This document shows, one piece after another, positions 7,465 to 14,890 of a DNA stretch of 15,934 nucleotides (position 1 is its first letter; each line of letters opens with the position of its first letter). The notes under the pieces were generated by a model that was not told where the DNA came from, ran no database searches, and saw only the letters and a list, made by a program, of their open reading frames with translations. The position numbers and the translations under genes are program-made. Origin of the DNA: Planctomycetales bacterium (lineage in GTDB: Bacteria; Planctomycetota; Phycisphaerae; SM23-33); assembly GCA_030592655.1 (NCBI GenBank), contig JAUVIQ010000042.1, positions 1 to 15,934 on the forward strand, in the 5' to 3' direction.

Positions 7465-7546
7465 ATTGGTAATTCGTAATTAGTAATTCGTAATTGGTCA
7501 AAAAAACTGATACCCAATTACGAATTACCAATTACCAATTACGAAT
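7465..7546. repeat. Heptad repeat hairpin (AATTACN type) between two SPFH genes
   Basis: The arms 7465-7497 and 7514-7546 pair over 33 positions with three mismatches, around a 16-nt loop with a run of A. Repeat units extend to about 7550. The innermost 15 bp (7483-7497 with 7514-7528) are perfect. Units are ATTCGTA / AATTACG heptamers, the same family as at 3291-3336. The left arm begins 4 nt after the stop codon of the seven-TM SPFH gene, and the right arm ends about 7 nt before the ribosome binding site of the HflC-like gene. In RNA this would fold into a long stable stem and could separate expression of the two genes. There is no T-tract typical of a terminator. Confidence 0.9.
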
Positions 7547-7556
7547 TACTAAAACT

Positions 7557-7562
7557 GAGGAG
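7557..7562 (+). promoter_or_regulatory. Ribosome binding site that sets the hflC-like start
   Basis: GAGGAG lies 1 nt before ATG 7564, too close to work, and 7 nt before ATG 7570, so 7570 is the likely start codon. Confidence 0.75.
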
Positions 7563-7569
7563 TATGATT

Positions 7570-8511
7570 ATGAAAAAGCATGGTTGGATCGTTTTTCTTC
7601 TGGCGGTTGTTGTGGTGCTGATGCTGTTTTACACCGTCGCTTATACTGTCAGTTACAGGGAGACGACTATCGTTACGACCTTCGGCGACGCCGGCGACGC
7701 CATTTACGGTAAAGATGACGCCGGGTTGCACTGGAAATGGCCTTGGCCCGTGCAGCGGCTGATACGCTACGACGCCCGGAAATTCATCTTCGAAGATACT
7801 TACGATGAAATCCTCACTGAAGACAAGCAGAATATCCTCGTATCTATCTTCTGCGTATGGCGGATTAAGGACGCCAACATTTTCATAGACACCTTCAAGG
7901 GACGGACAAAGGAAAAGGACTGCGAGGAACGGCTCCGCACGCGCCTCCGGGACGCCAAGGGTAACGTCGTATCCAATCACCCGCTGGCGCGCTTTATCAA
8001 TATCGACTCCGGCGAGATGAAAATGACCGTCATCGAAAACGAGATACTCGACAAGATCAGGAAAAGCGCGATGACCGAGTACGGCGTTGAGATTATTACG
8101 GTCGGAATTAAATCCCTGGGCCTGCCTCCAAACGTTACGCAGAAAGTGATCGAAAATATGCAGGCGGAGCGCAAGACGCAGGCGGACGCATACAGGGCGA
8201 GCGGAAAGGCCGTCGCCGATACGATCCGCGAACGCGCAAAGACCGCCAGAGATCAAATACTCGCGTTCACAAACAACAAGGCTGAAGGCATCAAGGCTGA
8301 AGGCGACAAGGCGGCGGCGGAATACTATAAAAAATTCAGGGAAAATGAAGAGTTTGCGATGTTCCTGCGTGAAATGAAATTCCTGGTCGAAACGCTGAAA
8401 CAGAATTCGGTAATCGTACTCGACGCGGCGCAGATTCGCTGCATCGGATACTTCAAAGACGGCGAGCCGGATCTTCCGGTTAAAAAGAACGAATCCAAAA
8501 AAGCCTGGTGA
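7570..8511 (+). CDS. SPFH/band-7 protein, HflC-like
   Basis: A 313-residue single-pass protein: short positive N-terminus, one membrane helix at about 7-27, then a complete SPFH domain. Family features are the VSYRETTIVTTFG opening (27-39), GLHWKWPWPVQ (52-62), the tail GVEIITVGIKSLGLP (172-186) and the coiled-coil MQAERKTQADAYRASGKA (197-214) that closely resembles the MRAERERIAREYRSEG-type stretch of true HflC. Its length is close to E. coli HflC (334 aa). It should sit in the inner membrane and assemble with the HflK-like neighbours. It is preceded by the heptad hairpin and followed after 10 bp by the next SPFH gene, so the operon continues. I withhold the hflC symbol because orthology within a three-paralogue set cannot be settled by eye. 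Confidence 0.9.
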   Translation: MKKHGWIVFLLAVVVVLMLFYTVAYTVSYRETTIVTTFGDAGDAIYGKDDAGLHWKWPWPVQRLIRYDARKFIFEDTYDEILTEDKQNILVSIFCVWRIKDANIFIDTFKGRTKEKDCEERLRTRLRDAKGNVVSNHPLARFINIDSGEMKMTVIENEILDKIRKSAMTEYGVEIITVGIKSLGLPPNVTQKVIENMQAERKTQADAYRASGKAVADTIRERAKTARDQILAFTNNKAEGIKAEGDKAAAEYYKKFRENEEFAMFLREMKFLVETLKQNSVIVLDAAQIRCIGYFKDGEPDLPVKKNESKKAW

Positions 8512-8521
8512 GAACACGGAT

Positions 8522-9895
8522 ATGCAAGAACAAATAAATCAGAATATTTCGGACCCCGCCGGCGAAACGACAGACCTTGCCGGGAAATCCCTGGCCGACG
8601 CGCTCAGGCTGAGTTTCCGCCTGCTGTCGGTCTTTATGGTTATCGTGGTTGGGCTGTTCCTGCTTACGGGACTGTCCCAAATCAAGTCCGGCGAGTGTGG
8701 AATCAGACTGCTTTTCGGGAAAATTCAGGGCGAAGGAAAGGCTCGCATCCTCGACAAAGGTCTGGCGATATCCTTTCCCGAACCCGTCGGGCGAGTGGAA
8801 AAAATCCCCACCGGAGAGCAACAACTGGAAATCAAGGACTTCTGGCCCCACGCAACGGCCAAAGAAGCCCTTAAACCGATCAGCGAGCGTCGGGCGCCGA
8901 GGGAGGGGCTTCGTCCCGGTTGGGACGGCGCGCTGCTTACGGGCGACCGCGCACTGGTCCATGTGAAATTCACCTGCTACTACCGAATCGGACACAAGGA
9001 CGACAAGCCCGATTCCGAGGCCGTTATCGACTACGTTTCGGGCGTCATCGACCCCGACGAGATTGTCCGGTCGGCAGTCTGCAACGCCGCGATCCGCGTC
9101 GCATCGACGCTAACGGTGGATTTGATACTCAAGGCCGGAAAGGTCGGCGACGACCAGGGCGACGGTAAAAAGGCAACCGATAAAAAGGACGAGGACGAGT
9201 TCGTCGAAGCCATTAAAAAAATCGGTCAACAACGTCTTGATGCGATGGAAAGCGGAATCTGGCTTTCTTCCGTGAAGACCGTGCCACCCATCCCCCCGCT
9301 CGCAGCCAGGGCGGCCTTCGAAGCCGTCAACACGGCACGACAGGAAAAAGACACGCTGATACATAATGCCGAGAGTAAGGCAAATACAATTCTCCGCGAA
9401 GCCATCGGAGACATCTGGAAAGACCTCGTCGAAGACCCCACAGGGCGGACACGGAGCGAAAAGACCCCCCTGCTGAAACAATATGCCAAGGCGCGCGAAA
9501 CCGGCGAACAGGAAAAAGCCGACAATCTGCTCGAAGAAATCAACCTGCTGGTCTCCGACAAGGCTGAAGGCCAGGCCTCTAAAATTATCGAGGACGCCAG
9601 AAGATACAATGTCGGCATACGCCTCCACATCAAGTCCAGGGCGAAAGCATTTGGAAAATTGCTCCCTGGATTCAACGCCACACCGAAACTTATGATCTCT
9701 CGGAAATGGGCGGACGCAAAAGAAAAAATACTCAGCTCCAAAATAATTGCGAAGTACTACCTCACGCCGGGACAGAAGTTTATCCTGAGACTCGGCAAAG
9801 ACCCCAAAGTTACGGACCGGATATATAGAGAACTCATAAAAATGCAACAGGAACCGCAAACAGAAAGAAAACCGGGCCCGAGACGCCCAAGATGA
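8522..9895 (+). CDS. SPFH/band-7 protein, second HflK-like
   Basis: A 457-residue protein with a 30-residue polar N-terminus, one membrane helix (about 33-52) and an SPFH domain starting IKSGECGIRLLFGKIQG (54-70). The domain carries a charged insertion at 207-228 (GKVGDDQGDGKKATDKKDED). The TVPPIPPLAARAAFEAVNTA segment (253-272) corresponds to the HPP..V..AF..V motif of HflK. A coiled-coil region (about 270-380) leads to a C-terminal module with EGQA (349-352) and RAKAFGKLLPGFNATPKL (373-390), similar to the end of the seven-TM protein at 5182, suggesting duplication of that part. Only a weak ribosome binding site precedes the ATG, 10 bp after the hflC-like stop, so coupled translation is likely. 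The tail is Pro/Arg-rich and basic. Three SPFH proteins in one operon is more than the usual HflK/HflC pair. Confidence 0.87.
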   Translation: MQEQINQNISDPAGETTDLAGKSLADALRLSFRLLSVFMVIVVGLFLLTGLSQIKSGECGIRLLFGKIQGEGKARILDKGLAISFPEPVGRVEKIPTGEQQLEIKDFWPHATAKEALKPISERRAPREGLRPGWDGALLTGDRALVHVKFTCYYRIGHKDDKPDSEAVIDYVSGVIDPDEIVRSAVCNAAIRVASTLTVDLILKAGKVGDDQGDGKKATDKKDEDEFVEAIKKIGQQRLDAMESGIWLSSVKTVPPIPPLAARAAFEAVNTARQEKDTLIHNAESKANTILREAIGDIWKDLVEDPTGRTRSEKTPLLKQYAKARETGEQEKADNLLEEINLLVSDKAEGQASKIIEDARRYNVGIRLHIKSRAKAFGKLLPGFNATPKLMISRKWADAKEKILSSKIIAKYYLTPGQKFILRLGKDPKVTDRIYRELIKMQQEPQTERKPGPRRPR

Positions 9896-9904
9896 GTAAT
9901 CACT

Positions 9905-11116
9905 ATGCCGGCAAATAGAAATAACGACGACGTCGTTCGCACAGTCGCTCTCACGAAAATCTTCCGCGACTTCTGGCTGCGAGAGAAAGTCGCCGCTGTG
10001 CAGAGCCTCGACCTGAACATCCGCTCCGGCGAAGTCTATGGCCTGCTCGGACCGAACGGGTCGGGCAAATCGACCACGCTCAAGATGATACTGGGGCTGC
10101 TATATCCCACACGCGGGCGGGTAACGGTATTCGGAGCAAGCCCGTCCGACGTGCGAACCAAGGCCCGCATCGGATTCCTGCCCGAAGAATCGTATTTGTA
10201 CCCCTTCCTCAATGCCAACGAGACGCTGGACTACTACGGCAGGCTCTTCGGCCAACCCCGCCGGGAACGGAAACGGCGGATCGGAATGCTTCTGGACATG
10301 GTCGGGCTGACAGGATCAGCCTATCGGCGGATCGGAGAATACTCCAAGGGTATGCAGCGGCGAATCGGAATGGCCCAGGCGCTGATAAACGACCCGGACC
10401 TCCTGATACTCGACGAACCGACCAGCGGTATGGACCCGCTGGCGGCAAGGCAATTCAAAGACCTTATCAAGGAACTGAGCGGCAGAGGAAAAACCCTCAT
10501 CCTTTCCTCGCACCTCCTGGCTGATACCGAGGACGTCTGCGACCGCGTCGGGATACTCTTCGCCGGAGAACTTCGCTCGGAAGGGACGCTGGAAGACCTG
10601 CTCAATCGGGCCAGTCTGACGCAGATTGTTACAGAACGGCTCGACGATACCACCCGCGACGCAGTCCGCCGCGTACTGAACCAAGCCGATAAACAAGTCA
10701 TTTCCATCGAAAGCCCGAAAGATAAACTCGAAGCCCTTTTCCTGCGGATCGTTCGCCAGGCCCAGGTCCGTCATCAGACGGTAGATTCCGTAAGGACAGG
10801 TGAATTGGCGGAATTTCTCCGCGCTTCACCGCAAAAGACCGGACGAATGGTAATCGAAGAACTCCTCGCCAAGCCTGAAACACCGGCGACGGCGACGGAG
10901 AAACCCGTCGTTCCCCCGCCCTCACCGACAATCCGGCCAAAACCCGACAGCGGCGTTATCGCCGAATTGATGGGCGAGGCTGAAGAAGCGAAATCGCCCG
11001 CGCCCCAGCCTGAAGAGACTCCCCCACCGCCAAAGATTGAGCAACGAACCGACAAGTCGGTTAATCGCAGCGTAATCGACGAACTAATCCGGGGCGACGG
11101 CTCGGAGGACCGCTGA
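9905..11116 (+). CDS. ABC transporter ATP-binding subunit with repeated tail motif
   Basis: A 403-residue cytoplasmic ATPase for an ABC-2 exporter. The nucleotide-binding domain is complete: Walker A GPNGSGKST (49-57), FLPEES in place of the Q-loop (91-96, common in this subfamily), signature YSKGMQRR (146-153), Walker B LLILDEPTSG (166-175) and the H-loop His203. About 100 residues after residue 300 are an extension rich in Pro and Glu. It contains three spaced copies of a short helical motif: RMVIEELL (314-321), SGVIAELM (349-356) and RSVIDELI (388-395), separated by Pro-rich linkers. Such repeats could dock partner proteins. The gene starts 9 bp after the SPFH gene and ends 3 bp before its permease, so the operon is continuous. 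Substrate is unknown; the resemblance is to the NosF/CcmA/drug-exporter group. Confidence 0.92.
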   Translation: MPANRNNDDVVRTVALTKIFRDFWLREKVAAVQSLDLNIRSGEVYGLLGPNGSGKSTTLKMILGLLYPTRGRVTVFGASPSDVRTKARIGFLPEESYLYPFLNANETLDYYGRLFGQPRRERKRRIGMLLDMVGLTGSAYRRIGEYSKGMQRRIGMAQALINDPDLLILDEPTSGMDPLAARQFKDLIKELSGRGKTLILSSHLLADTEDVCDRVGILFAGELRSEGTLEDLLNRASLTQIVTERLDDTTRDAVRRVLNQADKQVISIESPKDKLEALFLRIVRQAQVRHQTVDSVRTGELAEFLRASPQKTGRMVIEELLAKPETPATATEKPVVPPPSPTIRPKPDSGVIAELMGEAEEAKSPAPQPEETPPPPKIEQRTDKSVNRSVIDELIRGDGSEDR

Positions 11117-11119
11117 CTT

Positions 11120-12649
11120 ATGCGCAATATCTGGGCAGTTACTCGTCAAACCTTCATCCAGTGCGCTCGCACCAGGATCATAGTGGTTTTCTGCTTGCTC
11201 CTGGCGATTTGCATACTCGGTACCGGATTCAAAATGACCGGCGACGGTACGCTCAAAGGCCGGATTCAGACATTCCTGTCCTACAGCACCTCGCTGACGC
11301 AACTGCTGCTATGCCTGGTAACGATCTTCCTGACCACCAGCATTATCACCAGCGACATCCGTCACAAGTACATCTTCACCGTCGCGAGTAAACCCCTCGC
11401 CAGGTGGCAATACGTGCTTGGGCGATGGTGCGGCGTGGTTGGGCTGATGGGGTTGTTGCTGATAATAGCATTGGGCTCTATTTACCTGCTCTCACAGCAT
11501 CTTCGCAAACAACCGACCCGAATCGAGCGAGAAGCGGAATCGGGACTGACCCAGCCAAAAAAACCGGACCTCGACCGCCTCGGTGTGGAAAACGAGATTT
11601 TCACCGCACGCGACACTCACCTTCCCGAACCGCCCGACATCGAAAAGGTCCTTCGGAAAAAGATAAAGCAACTCATCGAAGAGAGAGGAAAAGACAACCT
11701 CATCCGGGACCACATAAATAAAACGGTTCCCGACAAAGCCCAGGCCGAAAAAATGCTCAGCCACCCCGACACACGCCAACAGGCATTTGACCAAATCGAG
11801 TCCGCTCTGCGCGAGCAAATCATCGAGGATGCCCATCTGGTCAGACCCGGAAAAGCAATCGTATTGACCTTCACCGGGCTGAAACCCGCTTCGGCCGACG
11901 AGTCGCTGCTACAGATCCGATATAAACTCAACCCTTTCAAGTCAGGAAAGACAACCCTCGCCGGCGCATGGCAGGTGGTCAACCCCGACGGACCCACCGA
12001 CCCGCCTATGTCTCGAAGCGAATCGGCGAAAACGACCTCGTCCTTTATGATTGCTCCACGGTTTGTCAGCGAAGAAGGCAGGCTGACGGTCTTCTACTTC
12101 AATCTCCAGCCGGAGACTATTGTAAAAATCCAGCCGAGAGACGTTGTCGTCCTCCAGCGAGTCGGAGGTTTCGAGAGTAATTTTGCTCGCGCGGGTCTGT
12201 TGATATTGATTAGGCTGATGTTTCTTGCGGCGGTGTCGGTGTTGTTCGGCGTGTTTTTATCGTTCCCGATTACGTCCCTGGCGGTAATGATGATTTTCAC
12301 AGTCGGAACGATAAGCGCTTTTCTCCATGATGCGACACGCCTTCCGCGACAGGGCGAACCGTCGGCCTTTGAATACTTCAGCCACTACCTCGTCAAAGGC
12401 ATCTTCATAGCCGTTCCGACATTTTCGAGGACATCGGCGTCCGATTTGCTGGTCGATGGCGAGTATATCGCCCCGAAGACGCTGATAAGGGAGTACCTGG
12501 TAACATTCCAACAGCCCGGAACCGATTCGGGGCGATTTTGGAAAACGATAAACCTGGAAATACAGACCGGTATGGGACTGCGAACTTTATTGGCCCTGGC
12601 TGTCGGATGGCTTATATTCAGACGAAGAGAACTGGCGGGAATATCTTGA
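11120..12649 (+). CDS. ABC-2 type transporter permease with large soluble insert
   Basis: A 509-residue membrane subunit, the natural partner of the ATPase that ends 3 bp upstream. GGAGG at 11104-11108, inside the end of the ATPase gene, serves as ribosome binding site. The start MRNIWAVTRQTFIQCARTR and loop TSDIRHKYIFTVASKPLARW (77-96) match the family and resemble the permease at 3327-4940. Helices are at about 20-36, 57-78 and 103-125. A charged, mostly soluble region of about 225 residues (126-352) follows, probably outside the membrane, then helices at about 355-375, 380-402 and 482-500. It ends in FRRRELAGIS, the usual terminus. The length of the soluble insert is unusual compared with short ABC-2 permeases. 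The stop codon TGA touches the heptad repeat. Confidence 0.9.
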   Translation: MRNIWAVTRQTFIQCARTRIIVVFCLLLAICILGTGFKMTGDGTLKGRIQTFLSYSTSLTQLLLCLVTIFLTTSIITSDIRHKYIFTVASKPLARWQYVLGRWCGVVGLMGLLLIIALGSIYLLSQHLRKQPTRIEREAESGLTQPKKPDLDRLGVENEIFTARDTHLPEPPDIEKVLRKKIKQLIEERGKDNLIRDHINKTVPDKAQAEKMLSHPDTRQQAFDQIESALREQIIEDAHLVRPGKAIVLTFTGLKPASADESLLQIRYKLNPFKSGKTTLAGAWQVVNPDGPTDPPMSRSESAKTTSSFMIAPRFVSEEGRLTVFYFNLQPETIVKIQPRDVVVLQRVGGFESNFARAGLLILIRLMFLAAVSVLFGVFLSFPITSLAVMMIFTVGTISAFLHDATRLPRQGEPSAFEYFSHYLVKGIFIAVPTFSRTSASDLLVDGEYIAPKTLIREYLVTFQQPGTDSGRFWKTINLEIQTGMGLRTLLALAVGWLIFRRRELAGIS

Positions 12650-12808
12650 ATTGCCAATTTCCAATTTTCAATTGCCAATTGAAAAAAAACAGAAAACTTT
12701 TCGATCAATTGGAAATCGGAAATTGAAAAGAGCAGGTACGGGTGTCGCGGCCACGGTGTTCTTTTTTCTGTTCAATTGGCAATTGGAAATTGGCAATTGG
12801 AAATTGAA
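12649..12808. repeat. Inverted heptad repeats (AATTGCC / AATTTCC type) between permease and downstream gene
   Basis: Arms 12649-12681 and 12773-12805 are reverse complements over 33 positions with about five unmatched pairs, one of them T.G. The innermost 13 bp (12669-12681 and 12773-12785) are perfect. Units are 7 bp: AATTGCC-AATTTCC-AATTTTC-AATTGCC on the left and CAATTGG-CAATTGG-AAATTGG-CAATTGG-AAATTGA on the right. A third, smaller array lies in the spacer at 12705-12729 (CAATTGG-AAATCGG-AAATTGA). The left arm begins at the stop codon of the permease and the right arm ends against ATG 12810, so the whole gap is filled by repeat-related sequence. Confidence 0.88.
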
Positions 12809-12809
12809 A

Positions 12810-14648
12810 ATGCTTCGAGAACGTCTTATACAACTTGTGATGCTGTTAGTGGCGGGAGCCGCCCTGACTGGTGCAGCCATGATAAGCAGGCCTATCAAGT
12901 CCCAGCGTGTCGAGCTGAAACTCCTGACCGTTACTTCCGACGAAAGCATCGCAAAGAACCCGCGAACCGTGTTGTTGCAGGTCGCTCCGGGCGGGCTTCG
13001 AGCGCCGATGCTGAGCTATCTCTGGATGCGATCCCAGCAACTCAAAGAAGATGGGAAATTCTTCGACGCCCAGCAGTTGCGGGACCTTATCTGCGACTTA
13101 TCGCCCCACTTTCCCGGCGTATGGGCGTTCCACGCATGGGATATGGCCTGGAACATCTCCGTAGCTACCCACACACCGGAAGAACGCTGGATGTGGGTAT
13201 CCAACGGTATCCGCCTTCTGCGAGACAGGGGGCTGTACTACAACCCCGACAACCTCGTGCTCCACAAGGAACTGGCGTGGATATTCTTCTCCAAGATGGG
13301 CCAGCGCACCGACGATATGCACATGACCTATAAGCGTCGCTGGGCCGGTGAGATGCACCGCGTCCTGGGCGCGCCGCCCTTTTCAGATTCGCCCGATACC
13401 GCTGTCGAAGCGATTCGTCTGATCGTCAATGCTCCCTACACCCTCGCCAAACTCAATGCCGACGCAGCGTCAGCCGATTTCGTCAAACGTCTCGCCGGGT
13501 GTGATGTGAAACCGGACGATGAATTTCTGAACTATTACAACCTCTACAGCGGCGCCCCGTTGGCCTCGCCGCCGAAATGGTTGGTAAAAGAACCGACCGA
13601 CGATAAAGACAAAAAAATTGCAAACCTTATGCAAGCCGAAGAATTATCCGACGCACGTGCGAAAGTCCTGGCCTTCGTCCGGCGGAAGGTCCTCGTCGAA
13701 AAATACCGTATGAACCCGGACTGGATGCTCGAGTTGATGAAACTTTACGGGCCTATGGACTGGCGGAATGTCAACTCGCACGCCATTTACTGGTCAACAC
13801 TGGGACTGCACAAGGCCGAAGGAAAGGGGCTGTCCGGCATAAACGCCCTCAACACCGGAAGGACCCTGCTGGGCGGGTTGAAATCGCTGACGCGGACGGG
13901 GCTGGTTTATTGCACCTACAATCCCGATAACCCCGAAGAACCGTTCGTGGATTTCCTTCCGGACTGTCGTTTCGTCGAAGCGACACACCGCGAATATCTC
14001 AAATGCGGGAGAATACTCGTCAAAAAACCATCCGGTAAACCCGGCAGACTCGATTCGTCCAAAAACATGTTACGCGACGGACACATCACTTTTCTCTCCA
14101 ATGCGATTCAGCAGATGTATTTCGGCGGGTGGGAAAAAATGGCCCGGTATTACTACGACCAGATCAGGGACGAGGACGTTCTGAACGCCAAGGGTGATAT
14201 TTACAAACGCGATCTTCACGGTTTTATCCGCGAGAAGAGGCGCCAGTCCGGTGTCCCGACGACCGAGATGAGCAGTGCCCTTCTGACCGCCGCTTTGCGC
14301 AGGGCGTATCGCGCATTGGCGGGCGGCAACCACGACGATTACCTCCGTAGCAGGGCGCTCGCCAGGCGGGTCCATCGAGAGTACCGCAAGAGCGTCGCCG
14401 GTAAGCCCCGGCTCAAACCGCCGCCATTCAGAAAGATTGAGCGGAATTTCCTGGGAATAATGCTCGTCCGACCACGCGCCATGGGGCTGGAAGTCCCGCT
14501 CATAACCAAGGCAAACCTTTACAATGCTCTGTCGCCGACGATGCAGCAGGAGATTTACCCCCTCGTCGCCGAGCGACTCCGCCGACAATGCCAGGCCGAG
14601 AGAATCGACTTCAACACGGCCTTCCCCGCCCCGGCAAAGAAGAATTAG
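12810..14648 (+). CDS. Membrane-anchored protein of unknown function, last gene of the SPFH-ABC operon
   Basis: A 612-residue protein with one N-terminal membrane anchor (about 8-27, LVMLLVAGAALTGAAM) and a large soluble remainder, probably outside the inner membrane. The conserved-looking core is LSYLWMRSQQLKEDGKFFDA (68-87), then FPGVWAFHAWDMAWNISV (101-118), HTPEERWMWVSNGIRLLRD (121-139) and NPDNLVLHKELAWIFFSKMG (145-164). The helical pairing resembles degenerate TPR repeats, and I recall similar uncharacterised proteins from planctomycetes beside ABC exporters. The frame stays open upstream to TTG 12651, but those 53 residues are read from heptad repeats, so ATG 12810 is chosen. It lacks a clear ribosome binding site. 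Gene order makes it a likely periplasmic partner of the exporter. No enzymatic motif is visible. Its stop codon lies inside the outer arm of the next palindrome. Confidence 0.8.
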   Translation: MLRERLIQLVMLLVAGAALTGAAMISRPIKSQRVELKLLTVTSDESIAKNPRTVLLQVAPGGLRAPMLSYLWMRSQQLKEDGKFFDAQQLRDLICDLSPHFPGVWAFHAWDMAWNISVATHTPEERWMWVSNGIRLLRDRGLYYNPDNLVLHKELAWIFFSKMGQRTDDMHMTYKRRWAGEMHRVLGAPPFSDSPDTAVEAIRLIVNAPYTLAKLNADAASADFVKRLAGCDVKPDDEFLNYYNLYSGAPLASPPKWLVKEPTDDKDKKIANLMQAEELSDARAKVLAFVRRKVLVEKYRMNPDWMLELMKLYGPMDWRNVNSHAIYWSTLGLHKAEGKGLSGINALNTGRTLLGGLKSLTRTGLVYCTYNPDNPEEPFVDFLPDCRFVEATHREYLKCGRILVKKPSGKPGRLDSSKNMLRDGHITFLSNAIQQMYFGGWEKMARYYYDQIRDEDVLNAKGDIYKRDLHGFIREKRRQSGVPTTEMSSALLTAALRRAYRALAGGNHDDYLRSRALARRVHREYRKSVAGKPRLKPPPFRKIERNFLGIMLVRPRAMGLEVPLITKANLYNALSPTMQQEIYPLVAERLRRQCQAERIDFNTAFPAPAKKN

Positions 14649-14890
14649 CAGGGATACAGGGGATGCAGGTCGTAGCGAAGCGAAGACTCGCCGTGGCGAG
14701 GGATAAAAAAGGAATATTGAATATTGTGCATAGCACCACTACGTGGAACAGAGAATGTCGAATTTTGAAGTAAAAGAAACGAGTCGGCTTGGGGTGTTTT
14801 TTTTACTTCGTAATTCCACGTAGTGGTGCTATGCACATAATTCCTTGTTCGATATTCAATATTCTCTTTTCTCCTGCATCCCTGCTAATT
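14643..14890. repeat. Nested palindrome filling the gap between two converging genes
   Basis: Four pairs of inverted segments lie one inside the other. 14643-14655 pairs with 14878-14890 (13 bp perfect), 14712-14724 with 14852-14864 (13 bp perfect), 14725-14748 with 14814-14837 (24 bp perfect), and 14767-14780 with 14796-14809 (14 bp with one G.T), around a 15-nt loop. An extra small hairpin, CTCGCC/GGCGAG, lies at 14687-14700 in the left half only. The second segment is two heptads, AATATTG twice (14713-14726). The outer arms hold the TAG of the plus-strand gene and stop exactly at the last base before the stop codon of the minus-strand gene. It could act as a two-way terminator or as mRNA 3'-end protection, or be a small non-autonomous mobile element. 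Confidence 0.88.

Noticed and set aside
7465..7550. CRISPR array
   Set aside because: The repeat period is 7 bp with no unique spacers of about 30 bp, and no cas genes are present.
7549..8517. 322-codon minus-strand frame opposite the HflC-like gene
   Set aside because: Almost exactly mirrors the real gene; the plus strand has a convincing SPFH domain, start and ribosome binding site.
12651..12809. N-terminal extension of the 612-aa protein from TTG 12651
   Set aside because: The added residues are the direct translation of heptad repeats and a low-complexity spacer; the membrane anchor starts properly at ATG 12810.
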